From positions 1 through 64,000 of the forward strand of contig DAOTTZ010000140.1 of NCBI GenBank assembly GCA_034437535.1: DNA of 64,000 nucleotides. Reading direction: 5' to 3'. The stretch comes from J038 sp034437535 (GTDB lineage Bacteria > Chloroflexota > Anaerolineae > Aggregatilineales > Phototrophicaceae). Numbering within the stretch: position 1 is the first letter of the stretch; each line of letters begins with the position of its first letter. Positions 26,672 to 33,370 of the stretch are shown here, piece by piece. The notes under the pieces were generated by a model. That model was not told the origin of the DNA and did no database searches. It saw nothing but the letters and a program-made list of their open reading frames with translations. The translations under genes and the position numbers were made by a program.

Positions 26672-26701
26672 ATTATGCGGGGCAGGGGGAAAATTTGTCA
26701 A
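26672..26701 (-). promoter_or_regulatory. Promoter of the pheS T-box operon
   Basis: TTGACA (26701-26696) and CATAAT (26677-26672) with an 18-bp spacer on the minus strand. The predicted start is near 26665. The leader from there to pheS contains the T-box. Confidence 0.7.
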
Positions 26702-26750
26702 CCCCATTGCCTGATTTCGACCGCCATGACCCCTTGCGATCAGTTAAGGG

Positions 26751-26780
26751 TTGATTAAATCTCTTGACGGCCATTATAAT
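26751..26780 (+). promoter_or_regulatory. Promoter of the small HTH gene
   Basis: TTGATT (26751-26756) and TATAAT (26775-26780) with an 18-bp spacer, reading away from the pheS promoter. The leader before the ATG at 26820 is about 33 nt and contains AAAGGA as the ribosome-binding site, 9 nt before the ATG. Confidence 0.6.
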
Positions 26781-26819
26781 GTATGCTAACTTGTATAACG
26801 AGATAAAGGATATAAAACG

Positions 26820-27038
26820 ATGGATAATAACACGGCAAAGCCGCGTATTGAACCCGGTGCGGTTTATTCACGGCAGGAGGCCGCCCAGGCACTCGGCATC
26901 AGCCTGAGTACACTCAAGCGGCTCATCAAAAAAGGCCATCTGAAGGTCAGCAAGCCGGAAGGCATGCGTCGCGTGTTTATTACCGGGGAAAGTATCCTGG
27001 ATATGTTAGATGATACATCAGTCGAACAAGGTGCATAG
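26820..27038 (+). CDS. Small excisionase/MerR-like helix-turn-helix protein
   Basis: A 72-residue protein consisting almost wholly of one DNA-binding domain of the HTH_17 type. VYSRQEAAQALGIS forms the first helices, STLKRLIKKGHL the recognition helix, and GMRRVFITGESILDML the wing and dimer strand. This domain occurs in excisionases, in the N-termini of MerR regulators and in many small regulators. No mobile-element genes are next to it, so an excisionase role is not supported. AAAGGA lies 9 nt before the ATG. A 51-codon frame starts 2 nt after the stop, and a structured RNA element follows. It may regulate this small region. Confidence 0.8.
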   Translation: MDNNTAKPRIEPGAVYSRQEAAQALGISLSTLKRLIKKGHLKVSKPEGMRRVFITGESILDMLDDTSVEQGA

Positions 27039-27040
27039 AG

Positions 27041-27196
27041 ATGCAATCGCTTAAAGCAAACATCCCACAATTTAATAGACTGCATACCGTCAGTTCGATA
27101 GTCGAACTTGATGCTTATGTTGTGTGGGATCTGCGTGATTTAGCGACAGAACCTATGGCACTTCAGTCTCACCGTGCGGAAGGAGGTAATGCTTAG
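27041..27196 (+). CDS. Possible 51-residue protein of unknown function
   Basis: The frame starts at ATG 27041, only 2 nt after the HTH gene stop, with AGAG just upstream, and runs to TAG at 27194-27196. The product begins MQSLKANIPQFNRLH and ends HRAEGGNA. I recognise no family. Its last 11 codons overlap the 5' side of the candidate RNA element at 27164-27269, so it could act as a leader peptide whose translation changes RNA folding, or it may not be expressed. Confidence 0.35.
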   Translation: MQSLKANIPQFNRLHTVSSIVELDAYVVWDLRDLATEPMALQSHRAEGGNA

Positions 27197-27269
27197 GGAA
27201 ATCCCTGCTCCGCACAACTTAATCTTGTTGATTAGGGACGTGAGACTGTCAAAATCTCACGTCCTTTTT
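27164..27269 (+). ncRNA. Candidate three-way-junction RNA switch with terminator
   Basis: Three mutually compatible stems are visible. The closing stem P1 is CAGTCTCAC (27164-27172) with GTGAGACTG (27240-27248). P2 is GTGCGGA (27174-27180) with TCCGCAC (27209-27215), capped by AGGG/CCCT. P3 is CTTAATC (27218-27224) with GATTAGG (27230-27236). The 3' strand of P1 overlaps the 5' arm of a strong terminator (GGACGTGAGA 27236-27245 with TCTCACGTCC 27255-27264, then TTTTT). P1 and the terminator therefore exclude each other, the usual design of an attenuator or riboswitch. An AGGAGG sits in the P2 internal loop. It does not match a riboswitch class I know. The 82-residue protein gene follows at 27311. 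Confidence 0.6.
27236..27269 (+). terminator. Terminator of the candidate RNA switch
   Basis: A perfect 10-bp stem, GGACGTGAGA (27236-27245) and TCTCACGTCC (27255-27264), with a 9-nt loop, followed by five T and then further T-rich sequence. It lies 42 nt before the next start codon. Confidence 0.85.
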
Positions 27270-27310
27270 CATTTTTTATGGGCCAGTATCGTTAAAGAAG
27301 GCCAATCACC

Positions 27311-27559
27311 ATGAAGCAGAACACAATCTTTCAGTTGAATGACCGTCTGATGGAGCTGTTCGAAATGTTAGACCAGCTTCATACCGCCGCCGCTGATGAG
27401 ACCTTACCCCTGGTAACGGCCACCAGTCAGCGCGAACTCATTGCCTGGCTCCGTGAGGTGATCTACACCGCACAGGAGACGGTTCGAGAGATCGACGGTC
27501 GGCCTTATCTGCGTGCGGTGGAGACGAGGACCGAGTTGGAGAAAGGCAAATCAGCATGA
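27311..27559 (+). CDS. Small acidic helical protein of unknown function
   Basis: This 82-residue protein is predicted to be mostly helical: LNDRLMELFEMLDQLHTA, then SQRELIAWLREVIYTAQETV, then a polar tail. There are no cysteines, no signal peptide and no membrane segment. A GAAGG site lies about 9 nt before the ATG. I recognise no family. It follows directly on the candidate RNA switch and terminator at 27164-27269, so its expression is probably set by that element. A 41-codon frame from ATG 27189, which has AGGAGG very close upstream, ends in an ATGA overlap with this gene and could couple its translation. Confidence 0.65.
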   Translation: MKQNTIFQLNDRLMELFEMLDQLHTAAADETLPLVTATSQRELIAWLREVIYTAQETVREIDGRPYLRAVETRTELEKGKSA

Positions 27560-27762
27560 CGCCAGGTCGAAAGTTCGACCATCACCATGCGGCCCGTCCT
27601 CATTTGGCAGGGTCGCATTCTAACTAAAAGAATGCACCGAGATACAGAAGGTCACGTTCAGGTTCGGCACAGGTTTATTGTTATCAAGCGTACACGAGTG
27701 TAACACAGGCACGAGACAGGTTTATCGGTAGCGACAACAGCATAGACATAGACGGATATTTC

Positions 27763-27784
27763 CGTATGGATACCATACGTTTTT
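27763..27784 (+). terminator. Terminator-like hairpin
   Basis: CGTATGG (27763-27769) and CCATACG (27773-27779) form a perfect 7-bp stem with a 3-nt loop, followed by TTTTT (27780-27784). It would end a transcript coming from the 82-residue gene or from a small RNA in the region 27560-27760. Confidence 0.65.
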
Positions 27785-27787
27785 CGG

Positions 27788-27835
27788 GATGAGAAAACGG
27801 TGCGTCAAAGTGAGTGTTGGCTCCGTTTTCTCATC
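27788..27835. other. Perfect 13-bp inverted repeat
   Basis: GATGAGAAAACGG (27788-27800) and CCGTTTTCTCATC (27823-27835) flank a 22-nt loop. It begins 4 nt after the preceding terminator. ATTT follows, which is too weak a T-run for a confident terminator on the plus strand. Confidence 0.6.
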
Positions 27836-27926
27836 ATTTAAAGCGTAATTAACTAATTTAGCGTATACTCAAAGACTAGAGTGACACGAACAACAATTTT
27901 GTTTTGAGTTGAGAGGTTACTTGAAG

Positions 27927-28475
27927 GTGTTTCAGGCATCTGTCTTACATAGTCGGGTTTTACTCCTCAATGGAAGCACATGGGAGCCGCTTTCGGTGGT
28001 TTCCGTCCCCCGTGCGGTTAATTTGATACTAGCCGGTAAAGCAATTGTCGTCGAAGAAACTGGCAAGTTCCTCCGCACGGTGACGGAGCGTTTCCCGGTG
28101 CCGTCGGTCATTGCTCTACGGACTTATGTCAATGTCCCGCGCCGGCGTGCGCATTGGAGCCGCAAAGGGGTGATGGTCCGCGACAATTACACCTGCATCT
28201 ACTGCGGGGTGAAACCAGGGGCCATCGTCCGGAATAAGTTTTTGTCCAGAAGTGATTTCAGTATCGATCACATCGTGCCGCGCTCTCGCGGGGGTAAAGA
28301 TACCTGGACGAATACGGCTTGCTCTTGCTCTCATTGCAATCATCGCAAAGGCAACCGGTTGCCTCATGAATTAGGCATGCGCTTGCTCTGGGAGCCTAAA
28401 ATCCCCAGGACGAGTTATCTGGTGATCGCTGTTGGTAGCGGCCCAGACGCCTGGAAGCGTTATATCGAATACTAG
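27927..28475 (+). CDS. HNH endonuclease-domain protein
   Basis: The N-terminal part (RVLLLNGSTWEPLSVVSVPRA) and the middle belong to a widespread bacterial HNH family of uncertain role. The nuclease core is visible: two zinc-binding Cys pairs (CIYCG and CSHCN), the SIDHIVPRSRGG motif with the catalytic His, and NHRKGNRLPHELGM. The protein has about 182 residues. The start is uncertain: GTG 27927 lies 10 nt after GAGAGG, while TTG 27921 and TTG 27909 are alternatives in the same frame. It stands alone between a noncoding stretch and a strong terminator. These proteins occur outside mobile elements and may be housekeeping nucleases; no intron or intein is seen. Confidence 0.85.
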   Translation: MFQASVLHSRVLLLNGSTWEPLSVVSVPRAVNLILAGKAIVVEETGKFLRTVTERFPVPSVIALRTYVNVPRRRAHWSRKGVMVRDNYTCIYCGVKPGAIVRNKFLSRSDFSIDHIVPRSRGGKDTWTNTACSCSHCNHRKGNRLPHELGMRLLWEPKIPRTSYLVIAVGSGPDAWKRYIEY

Positions 28476-28506
28476 AGTCTGACGGCCACGCCTCAGGCTC
28501 TTTTTT
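28475..28506 (+). terminator. Rho-independent terminator after the HNH gene
   Basis: GAGTCTGA (28475-28482) pairs with TCAGGCTC (28493-28500), including one G-T pair, followed by six T (28501-28506). The first base overlaps the HNH stop codon. Confidence 0.8.
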
Positions 28507-28516
28507 GTTTTGTGAG

Positions 28517-28545
28517 TTGACATCCTGTTTGTTTACCGATATTTT
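28517..28545 (+). promoter_or_regulatory. Promoter of the padR-ABC operon
   Basis: TTGACA (28517-28522) and TATTTT (28540-28545) with a 17-bp spacer. The -10 box directly abuts the 20-bp palindrome at 28546-28565, so a bound dimer would cover the transcription start. Confidence 0.65.
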
Positions 28546-28565
28546 ATATATGCAATTGCATATAT
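28546..28565. promoter_or_regulatory. Perfect 20-bp palindromic operator (probable PadR site)
   Basis: The sequence ATATATGCAATTGCATATAT is identical to its own reverse complement. It starts right after the -10 box and lies 14 nt before the padR start codon. PadR repressors bind AT-rich dyads of this size at their own promoters, so autoregulation and control of the exporter genes downstream is a strong inference. Confidence 0.8.
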
Positions 28566-28579
28566 GTGGTGAAACAACT

Positions 28580-29149
28580 ATGTCACTCACGCATCTCATT
28601 TTAGGTATGTTAGCCGAACGTCCGATGACCGGCTATGATCTCAACAAGGCTTTTGAAGGAAGCGCGGCTCACTTCTGGACGACAGACCAGAGTCAGATCT
28701 ACCGGACTCTGCACAAGCTCCGCAAGCAAAAGTGGGTCACCGTAACGCAAATTCACCAGACAGATAAACCGAATAAGAAGGTGTATGAACTGACTGACGC
28801 CGGGCGCGAGGCTTTGCAGGTATGGCTGAAGCAACCGTTAAGTCCGTCCGAAGCACCTATTCGAGAGGGCTGGCTCGGTCAGTTATTCTTCGGGCATCAC
28901 CTGGATGACGCGACGCTGATAACTTTACTTCAGACTTATATCGACCAGACCCAGGCCAACCTGGATGCCCTGGAAAATATCGACGCGGAACTACGACAAT
29001 TACCGCCGGAAGCGCAATCCCGCGCCCTGACGTTGCGCCAGATGACGTTGAATTATGGCCTGCATATTCAGACAGCCTTTCGGGATTGGTTAATCGCCGC
29101 TCAAGAACAGATCAACCAGATGGAGCAACCGCCAGAAGATTCTGCTTGA
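28580..29149 (+). CDS. PadR-family transcriptional regulator
   Basis: This 189-residue protein has the PadR winged helix at 1-90: LTHLILGMLAERPMTGYDL, then SQIYRTLHKLRKQKWVTV, then KKVYELTDAGREAL. The C-terminal Vir-type dimerisation region (about 95-185) contains two long helices. PadR proteins repress efflux or detoxification genes and release DNA on binding small molecules. The ATG at 28580 is chosen because homologs begin at this MSLTHLILG. A frame open to 28505 would include the promoter and operator. Three ABC exporter genes follow after 70 nt, a standard PadR target arrangement. A perfect palindrome lies 14 nt upstream. Confidence 0.92.
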   Translation: MSLTHLILGMLAERPMTGYDLNKAFEGSAAHFWTTDQSQIYRTLHKLRKQKWVTVTQIHQTDKPNKKVYELTDAGREALQVWLKQPLSPSEAPIREGWLGQLFFGHHLDDATLITLLQTYIDQTQANLDALENIDAELRQLPPEAQSRALTLRQMTLNYGLHIQTAFRDWLIAAQEQINQMEQPPEDSA

Positions 29150-29219
29150 CACGAATCGTCTCAAAATCCGTATAACGATTACACACACATAGAGGGCATC
29201 GAAGGGAGATAGCAATACG

Positions 29220-30272
29220 ATGAAAACATTGGTTGAAGCACGCAATTTGATTAAAACATATAAACGACGGGACGGTAGCGAAGTTCAGGCCGTTAAAGGG
29301 GTTGATCTCGACATCCAGAAGGGCGAGATCTTCAGCTTGCTTGGGCCGAATGGGGCTGGCAAGACCACGACCATTTCGATGATTAGCGGGTTGATCGAAC
29401 CGACCCAGGGCGATGCTCGTATCGGCGGGCACAGCATCACCGATGAACCGATGAAGGCCAAGAAGCTCATGGGCGTCGTCCCGCAGGAAATTGCACTTTA
29501 CCCGGCACTCAACGCCCGCCAGAATCTCGAATTCTTCGGGCGCATGTACGACATCACCGGCAAAGAACTAGCCCGCCGGGTTGATGAAGTGCTGGAATTT
29601 ATCGACCTGAAAGACCGTCAAAAAGACCGCATTGACACATTTTCTGGCGGTATGAAGCGGCGGGTGAATATCGGCGTCGGTCTGTTACATCGTCCACAAC
29701 TGGTTTATATGGACGAGCCAACCGTCGGGATCGACCCGCAAAACCGCCGCCGCATCCTGGATACTGTCTTCCGCCTGCGCGACGAATATGACATGACCGT
29801 CCTCTACACCACACATCTGATGGAGGAGGCGCAAGAGTTGAGCGACCGCGTCGGCATCATCGATCATGGGGAGATCATCGCGCTAGGGACTCAAGCGGAA
29901 CTGACACGGCAGGTCGGTGAAGAAGACCGGCTGTTCATCGGTGTTGGCGATCAGACCATTGATGACGACGTATTAGAGACCATCAAACAAAGTATACCCA
30001 ATATCCGCTCGGTAGAATTCGAAATAATGCAAGCAGAAACGCCGGTGGAAGACGCCGGGGAGGAAATGGCGGTCACGGCCACCGGCACCATGTCTGCTGT
30101 ACGCTTGAGTGAAGGGGTTTTACACATTGTCGTATTGGATGGCCGTAAGGTGCTATCGAGTGTCATCAACCTGCTGGACGATTATGGCGTGCAGATCCAG
30201 TCTATCGAAGTGCGTGAGCCAGATTTAGAAGCGGTCTTCCTCAGCCTGACCGGGCGGGCCTTACGGGATTAA
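29220..30272 (+). CDS. ABC-2 exporter ATP-binding protein
   Basis: The protein has 350 residues and a complete nucleotide-binding domain: Walker A GPNGAGKTT (about 41-49), signature FSGGMKRR, Walker B LVYMDEPTVGID and the H-loop TTHLMEEAQ. A C-terminal extension of about 110 residues after the core resembles DrrA-type ATPases of drug or antibiotic exporters. GAAGGGAG lies upstream of the ATG. The stop shares one base with the first permease start (TAATG). The exporter has one ATPase and two different permeases, likely ATPase2-permeaseA-permeaseB. Regulation by the PadR gene immediately upstream is likely. Confidence 0.93.
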   Translation: MKTLVEARNLIKTYKRRDGSEVQAVKGVDLDIQKGEIFSLLGPNGAGKTTTISMISGLIEPTQGDARIGGHSITDEPMKAKKLMGVVPQEIALYPALNARQNLEFFGRMYDITGKELARRVDEVLEFIDLKDRQKDRIDTFSGGMKRRVNIGVGLLHRPQLVYMDEPTVGIDPQNRRRILDTVFRLRDEYDMTVLYTTHLMEEAQELSDRVGIIDHGEIIALGTQAELTRQVGEEDRLFIGVGDQTIDDDVLETIKQSIPNIRSVEFEIMQAETPVEDAGEEMAVTATGTMSAVRLSEGVLHIVVLDGRKVLSSVINLLDDYGVQIQSIEVREPDLEAVFLSLTGRALRD

Positions 30273-31615
30273 TGGCGATGGATAAAATATTTGCGATTGC
30301 ATATAAAGACATCTATGCTACTTTTACCGACCGCAGTCTATTGGTCTTGATGTTGGTCACGCCGTTGGTGATCGCTACGATCATCGCGCTGGCCTTTAGC
30401 GATGTGCTGGATGAAGATGGTCCCATCCGAGATGTTCCGGTTGCAATCGTCAACCTGGACACCGGCGACAATGGTCAGATCTTCGTTGATGTGCTTATGC
30501 CAGCGAATGCCGAAGCGACCGACGCGGAGTCACCCTTTGCCCAATGCCCCGATACTGAGGAGACGACAGAGCAGGACGACGGCTTTCTGCAAGATCTCAC
30601 CGCGCCGACACTCTTAACCGATCCAACCGCCGCCCGTAGCGGCGTGGACGACGGAACGTATGTCGCCGCGATCATCATCCCGGAGGACTTCAGCGAACGG
30701 ATCACGTTTAGCCCGCAAAACTTAGAGATTGACCCGGTGCCGGTGGAAGTCTACGGTGATAGTAGCCGGAGTATCTCCGCCAGTGTGATCCGCACTGTGA
30801 CAGAAAGCATCACCACACAGATCCTGGCCGGGCAGATCAGCATTGCCGCCACCTACCAGACACTTTTCACACAGGGCCTGGCCGCGCAAAGTGCAGAGGT
30901 TGATCCGTGTGCGTTTACGCTAGCCTTTGATCCGGGCAATAACGCCATTGGTGTAGATCAACAATCCCTGGGAGAAGCTGAAGACGAGACCGCCGGTAGC
31001 TTGACGCTGTTAGCGATCTTTGGATCGTCCCAAGCGGCATTCTTCGCACTGTTTACCGCTTCTGGCACTGCCGCGACCATACTGGAAGAACGGCGTGATG
31101 GCACCCTGCAACGAATGCTCGTCACACCTACACCCCGCAGTCATATCTTATTTGCCAAGTTGTTGGCCGTTGTCGCCAATGTCTTGTTGCAATTGGTCTT
31201 GTTGTTTATCGCCTTTACAGTGGTCGGCTCTTTGCTGGAAGGCGAATGGGTCATGATCTGGGGGACGAACATGCTGGCGATTGTCGCGTTGGTGCTGGCA
31301 ATGGCCCTGGCGGCGGGCGGTGTCGGTACTATTATCGCTTCGGTCGCCCACAACGCAGAGCAAGCCAACATTGTCGGGTCAGTCGTCGCGCTGTTTATGG
31401 GGGCGGCGGGTGGTGCTTTCTTCAGCATCGGGGAATTACCGCCACTCTTTGAGACCATCACCCGTCTGTCTATCGTGCGGTGGGGGTCAGAAGGGTTTAC
31501 TGAGTTAGCAGAAGGTAGCTCGGCCATTCTGCCGAATCTCGTCGCGCTCTCGGCGATTGGAACTGTCCTTTTCTTTCTGAGTCTACTTTTGTTCAATCGT
31601 CGTGCGGATGTGTAA
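30272..31615 (+). CDS. ABC-2 type exporter permease A
   Basis: The layout is that of ABC-2 permeases with a large outer domain. One membrane helix near residues 20-45 (LLVLMLVTPLVIATIIALAF) is followed by an extracytoplasmic region of about 200 residues, and then five or six helices from about 245 to the end. The C-terminal half contains EERRDGTLQRMLVTPTPRSHILFAK (split over two helices), the amphipathic coupling element of this family. An in-frame second ATG is 6 nt downstream (MAMDK). The next permease gene starts 12 nt later. The substrate cannot be read; hydrophobic drugs or lipids are typical. Confidence 0.88.
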   Translation: MAMDKIFAIAYKDIYATFTDRSLLVLMLVTPLVIATIIALAFSDVLDEDGPIRDVPVAIVNLDTGDNGQIFVDVLMPANAEATDAESPFAQCPDTEETTEQDDGFLQDLTAPTLLTDPTAARSGVDDGTYVAAIIIPEDFSERITFSPQNLEIDPVPVEVYGDSSRSISASVIRTVTESITTQILAGQISIAATYQTLFTQGLAAQSAEVDPCAFTLAFDPGNNAIGVDQQSLGEAEDETAGSLTLLAIFGSSQAAFFALFTASGTAATILEERRDGTLQRMLVTPTPRSHILFAKLLAVVANVLLQLVLLFIAFTVVGSLLEGEWVMIWGTNMLAIVALVLAMALAAGGVGTIIASVAHNAEQANIVGSVVALFMGAAGGAFFSIGELPPLFETITRLSIVRWGSEGFTELAEGSSAILPNLVALSAIGTVLFFLSLLLFNRRADV

Positions 31616-31627
31616 GGAGGGTTATTC

Positions 31628-33262
31628 ATGCGTAAATCTTTGACAATTGCTTACAATGATCTGTTGATCCAACTCAAGGATAATTCGGCCTGGCTCAATC
31701 TGTTCATCTTGCCGGTTGTCTTCATCTTCATCATCGGCCTAGTGAATGGCGCGTTTAGTGAAAACGAAAACGGTGGGCCGATCATCCGCATGGATGTGAT
31801 TAACGATGACCGAAACGCGGCAGGGGAGCCGTCCGATTTATCACAAAATCTACTCCAGAACTTGCGCGATGGTACCGATAACCTGGTATTGTGCCCGATG
31901 GATAACACGCCGGATGATGTGTGCCAACTTGCGGATGTGGCAACACTCGACCTGGAAACCGCCCGCCAACGGGCTGAAGACGGGCCGACTCAAGCGGTCG
32001 TGCAGATCCCACCAGCGTTTGAAGCCAACGTCCTGGCCGGGGAAAATACCAATGTGACATACATCGCGGACGAAGACCTACTTCAACCCAGTTTCTTGAT
32101 TCAGTCGTTACGGGCGGCGGCGGAACGATCCGGGGCTTCTGCACTGGCATCACGAGTCGGCCTGAACATCTATAACACGTTGGATACTGAGGCTGACGAC
32201 GCGGCGGAGTTCCAGCAGAGCGTATACCAGGCCGCCAATGCCATCTGGTCGGAGATCCCGACGACGACTATCTACCGGCTTTCTGCCGAAAATAACGCTA
32301 CTATCGAGATCACGACGACGACCGTCTCTGCGACTTTTGACACCGACAGGACGCTGGTTCTCGATGTGGTGGATAACGACGACTCAGAGCAATCCGATGT
32401 TTTGATTGACCGGCTGGATCGCGTTGACCGTGTGCTGTGCCCGATGGCGGGTGAATCGGCTTGCGAGGGTGCGGCTGAGGCTATCACGGCAGATACGACC
32501 CGGTTGGATGCCGGGACAGCGGCGGCTGTGTTGGTCATTCCGTCTGGTTTCGGGGAGGCTATCGCCAATGGAGAGACCATCACACTCGAACTGACCCAGG
32601 CCGACAATGTTGATCTGGCTGGATCCATCGCGCAGACCGCGCAGACTGTTGCGCCCGAAACAGAGACCGAAGCGGCTGGCTTCCGTCAATCGGTGCCGGG
32701 CATGGGAAGCATGTATGTGATGTTTACCGTGTTGGCCGGGGCGACCTTAATCATCCAGGAGCGGCAATATTGGACGCTTCAGCGTCTGGCGACGGCCCCG
32801 GTTTCACGGGCACAGATCCTGGGCGGCAAGATGTTGGGCCGCTTTGCAATGGGCATGATTCAGTTCGGGGTCGCTTTCGGCTTCGGGTTGATCCTGGGGG
32901 TTGACCTGGGGGATAGTCTGCTTGGGATCGTGCTGATTATGATCGCGTTTACCCTCTGCATGACGGCGATTACGTTTCTACTCTCAACTTTCTTTACCCG
33001 TGAGCAACAGATTGCTAGTGTGACGACGTTCTTCGTGCTGGTGACAGCCCCGTTGGGTGGGGCCTGGTGGCCGCTTGAAATCGTGCCGGATTTTATGCAG
33101 ACGTTGGCCCTGATTACGCCGATTGGTTGGGCCATGGAAGGCTTTAATGAGTTGATTTTCTATGGGGGTGTGGTCGTTGATGTTCTGGTGCCGGTCGCTG
33201 TGTTGCTGGCGGCGACGCTCGTGATCTTCGGCATTGCGGTTACACGGTTTGAGTACGAATAA
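31628..33262 (+). CDS. ABC-2 type exporter permease B
   Basis: This 544-residue paralog of permease A has a first membrane helix at about 22-42 (LFILPVVFIFIIGLVNGAF), an outer domain of about 330 residues, and a C-terminal membrane domain from about 355 with QERQYWTLQRLATAPVSR as the coupling region. The outer domain is longer than in permease A and carries repeated acidic stretches and cysteine pairs (LCPMDNTPDDVCQ and LCPMAGESACEG), which look like two copies of the same subdomain with a likely disulfide each. AAGGAGGG lies upstream of the ATG. A terminator follows at 33291. Confidence 0.88.
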   Translation: MRKSLTIAYNDLLIQLKDNSAWLNLFILPVVFIFIIGLVNGAFSENENGGPIIRMDVINDDRNAAGEPSDLSQNLLQNLRDGTDNLVLCPMDNTPDDVCQLADVATLDLETARQRAEDGPTQAVVQIPPAFEANVLAGENTNVTYIADEDLLQPSFLIQSLRAAAERSGASALASRVGLNIYNTLDTEADDAAEFQQSVYQAANAIWSEIPTTTIYRLSAENNATIEITTTTVSATFDTDRTLVLDVVDNDDSEQSDVLIDRLDRVDRVLCPMAGESACEGAAEAITADTTRLDAGTAAAVLVIPSGFGEAIANGETITLELTQADNVDLAGSIAQTAQTVAPETETEAAGFRQSVPGMGSMYVMFTVLAGATLIIQERQYWTLQRLATAPVSRAQILGGKMLGRFAMGMIQFGVAFGFGLILGVDLGDSLLGIVLIMIAFTLCMTAITFLLSTFFTREQQIASVTTFFVLVTAPLGGAWWPLEIVPDFMQTLALITPIGWAMEGFNELIFYGGVVVDVLVPVAVLLAATLVIFGIAVTRFEYE

Positions 33263-33290
33263 ATCGCCTTGTCTTCGGGCATGATGGTAT

Positions 33291-33317
33291 GAGGGCGTCT
33301 ACAGACGTCCTCTTTTT
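33291..33317 (+). terminator. Rho-independent terminator of the padR-ABC operon
   Basis: GAGGGCGTCT (33291-33300) pairs with AGACGTCCTC (33303-33312) with a single G-T pair, followed by five T (33313-33317). Confidence 0.8.
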
Positions 33318-33370
33318 GTATACAATGGAGTTGGTTGTGATTTAGGTGTCGTTGTGAGCAAAGTATCAAA

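Larger units (their letters stand above)
27560..27926. other. Noncoding region rich in inverted repeats
   Basis: No protein gene is supported here. Besides the two hairpins listed separately, GGTCGAA/TTCGACC occurs near 27564-27580 and GCATTCT/AGAATGC at 27615-27635 with a 7-nt loop. ACAGGTTTAT occurs twice within about 50 nt (near 27668 and 27716). TATACT at 27864-27869 could be a -10 box for the HNH gene but lacks a good -35. The density of stems suggests a structured 3' UTR or a small RNA ending at 27784. Confidence 0.4.

Noticed and set aside
26764..26780. TTGACG and TATAAT close together upstream of the small HTH gene
   Set aside because: Only 5 bp separate them, too short for a promoter. 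TTGATT 18 bp from TATAAT fits better.
26820..27038. Excisionase of a prophage or integrative element
   Set aside because: The HTH type fits, but no integrase, attachment site or phage gene lies nearby.
27540..27930. CRISPR-like repeats in the stem-rich region
   Set aside because: The repeated ACAGGTTTAT occurs only twice, with no regular spacing and no spacer structure. No cas genes are present.
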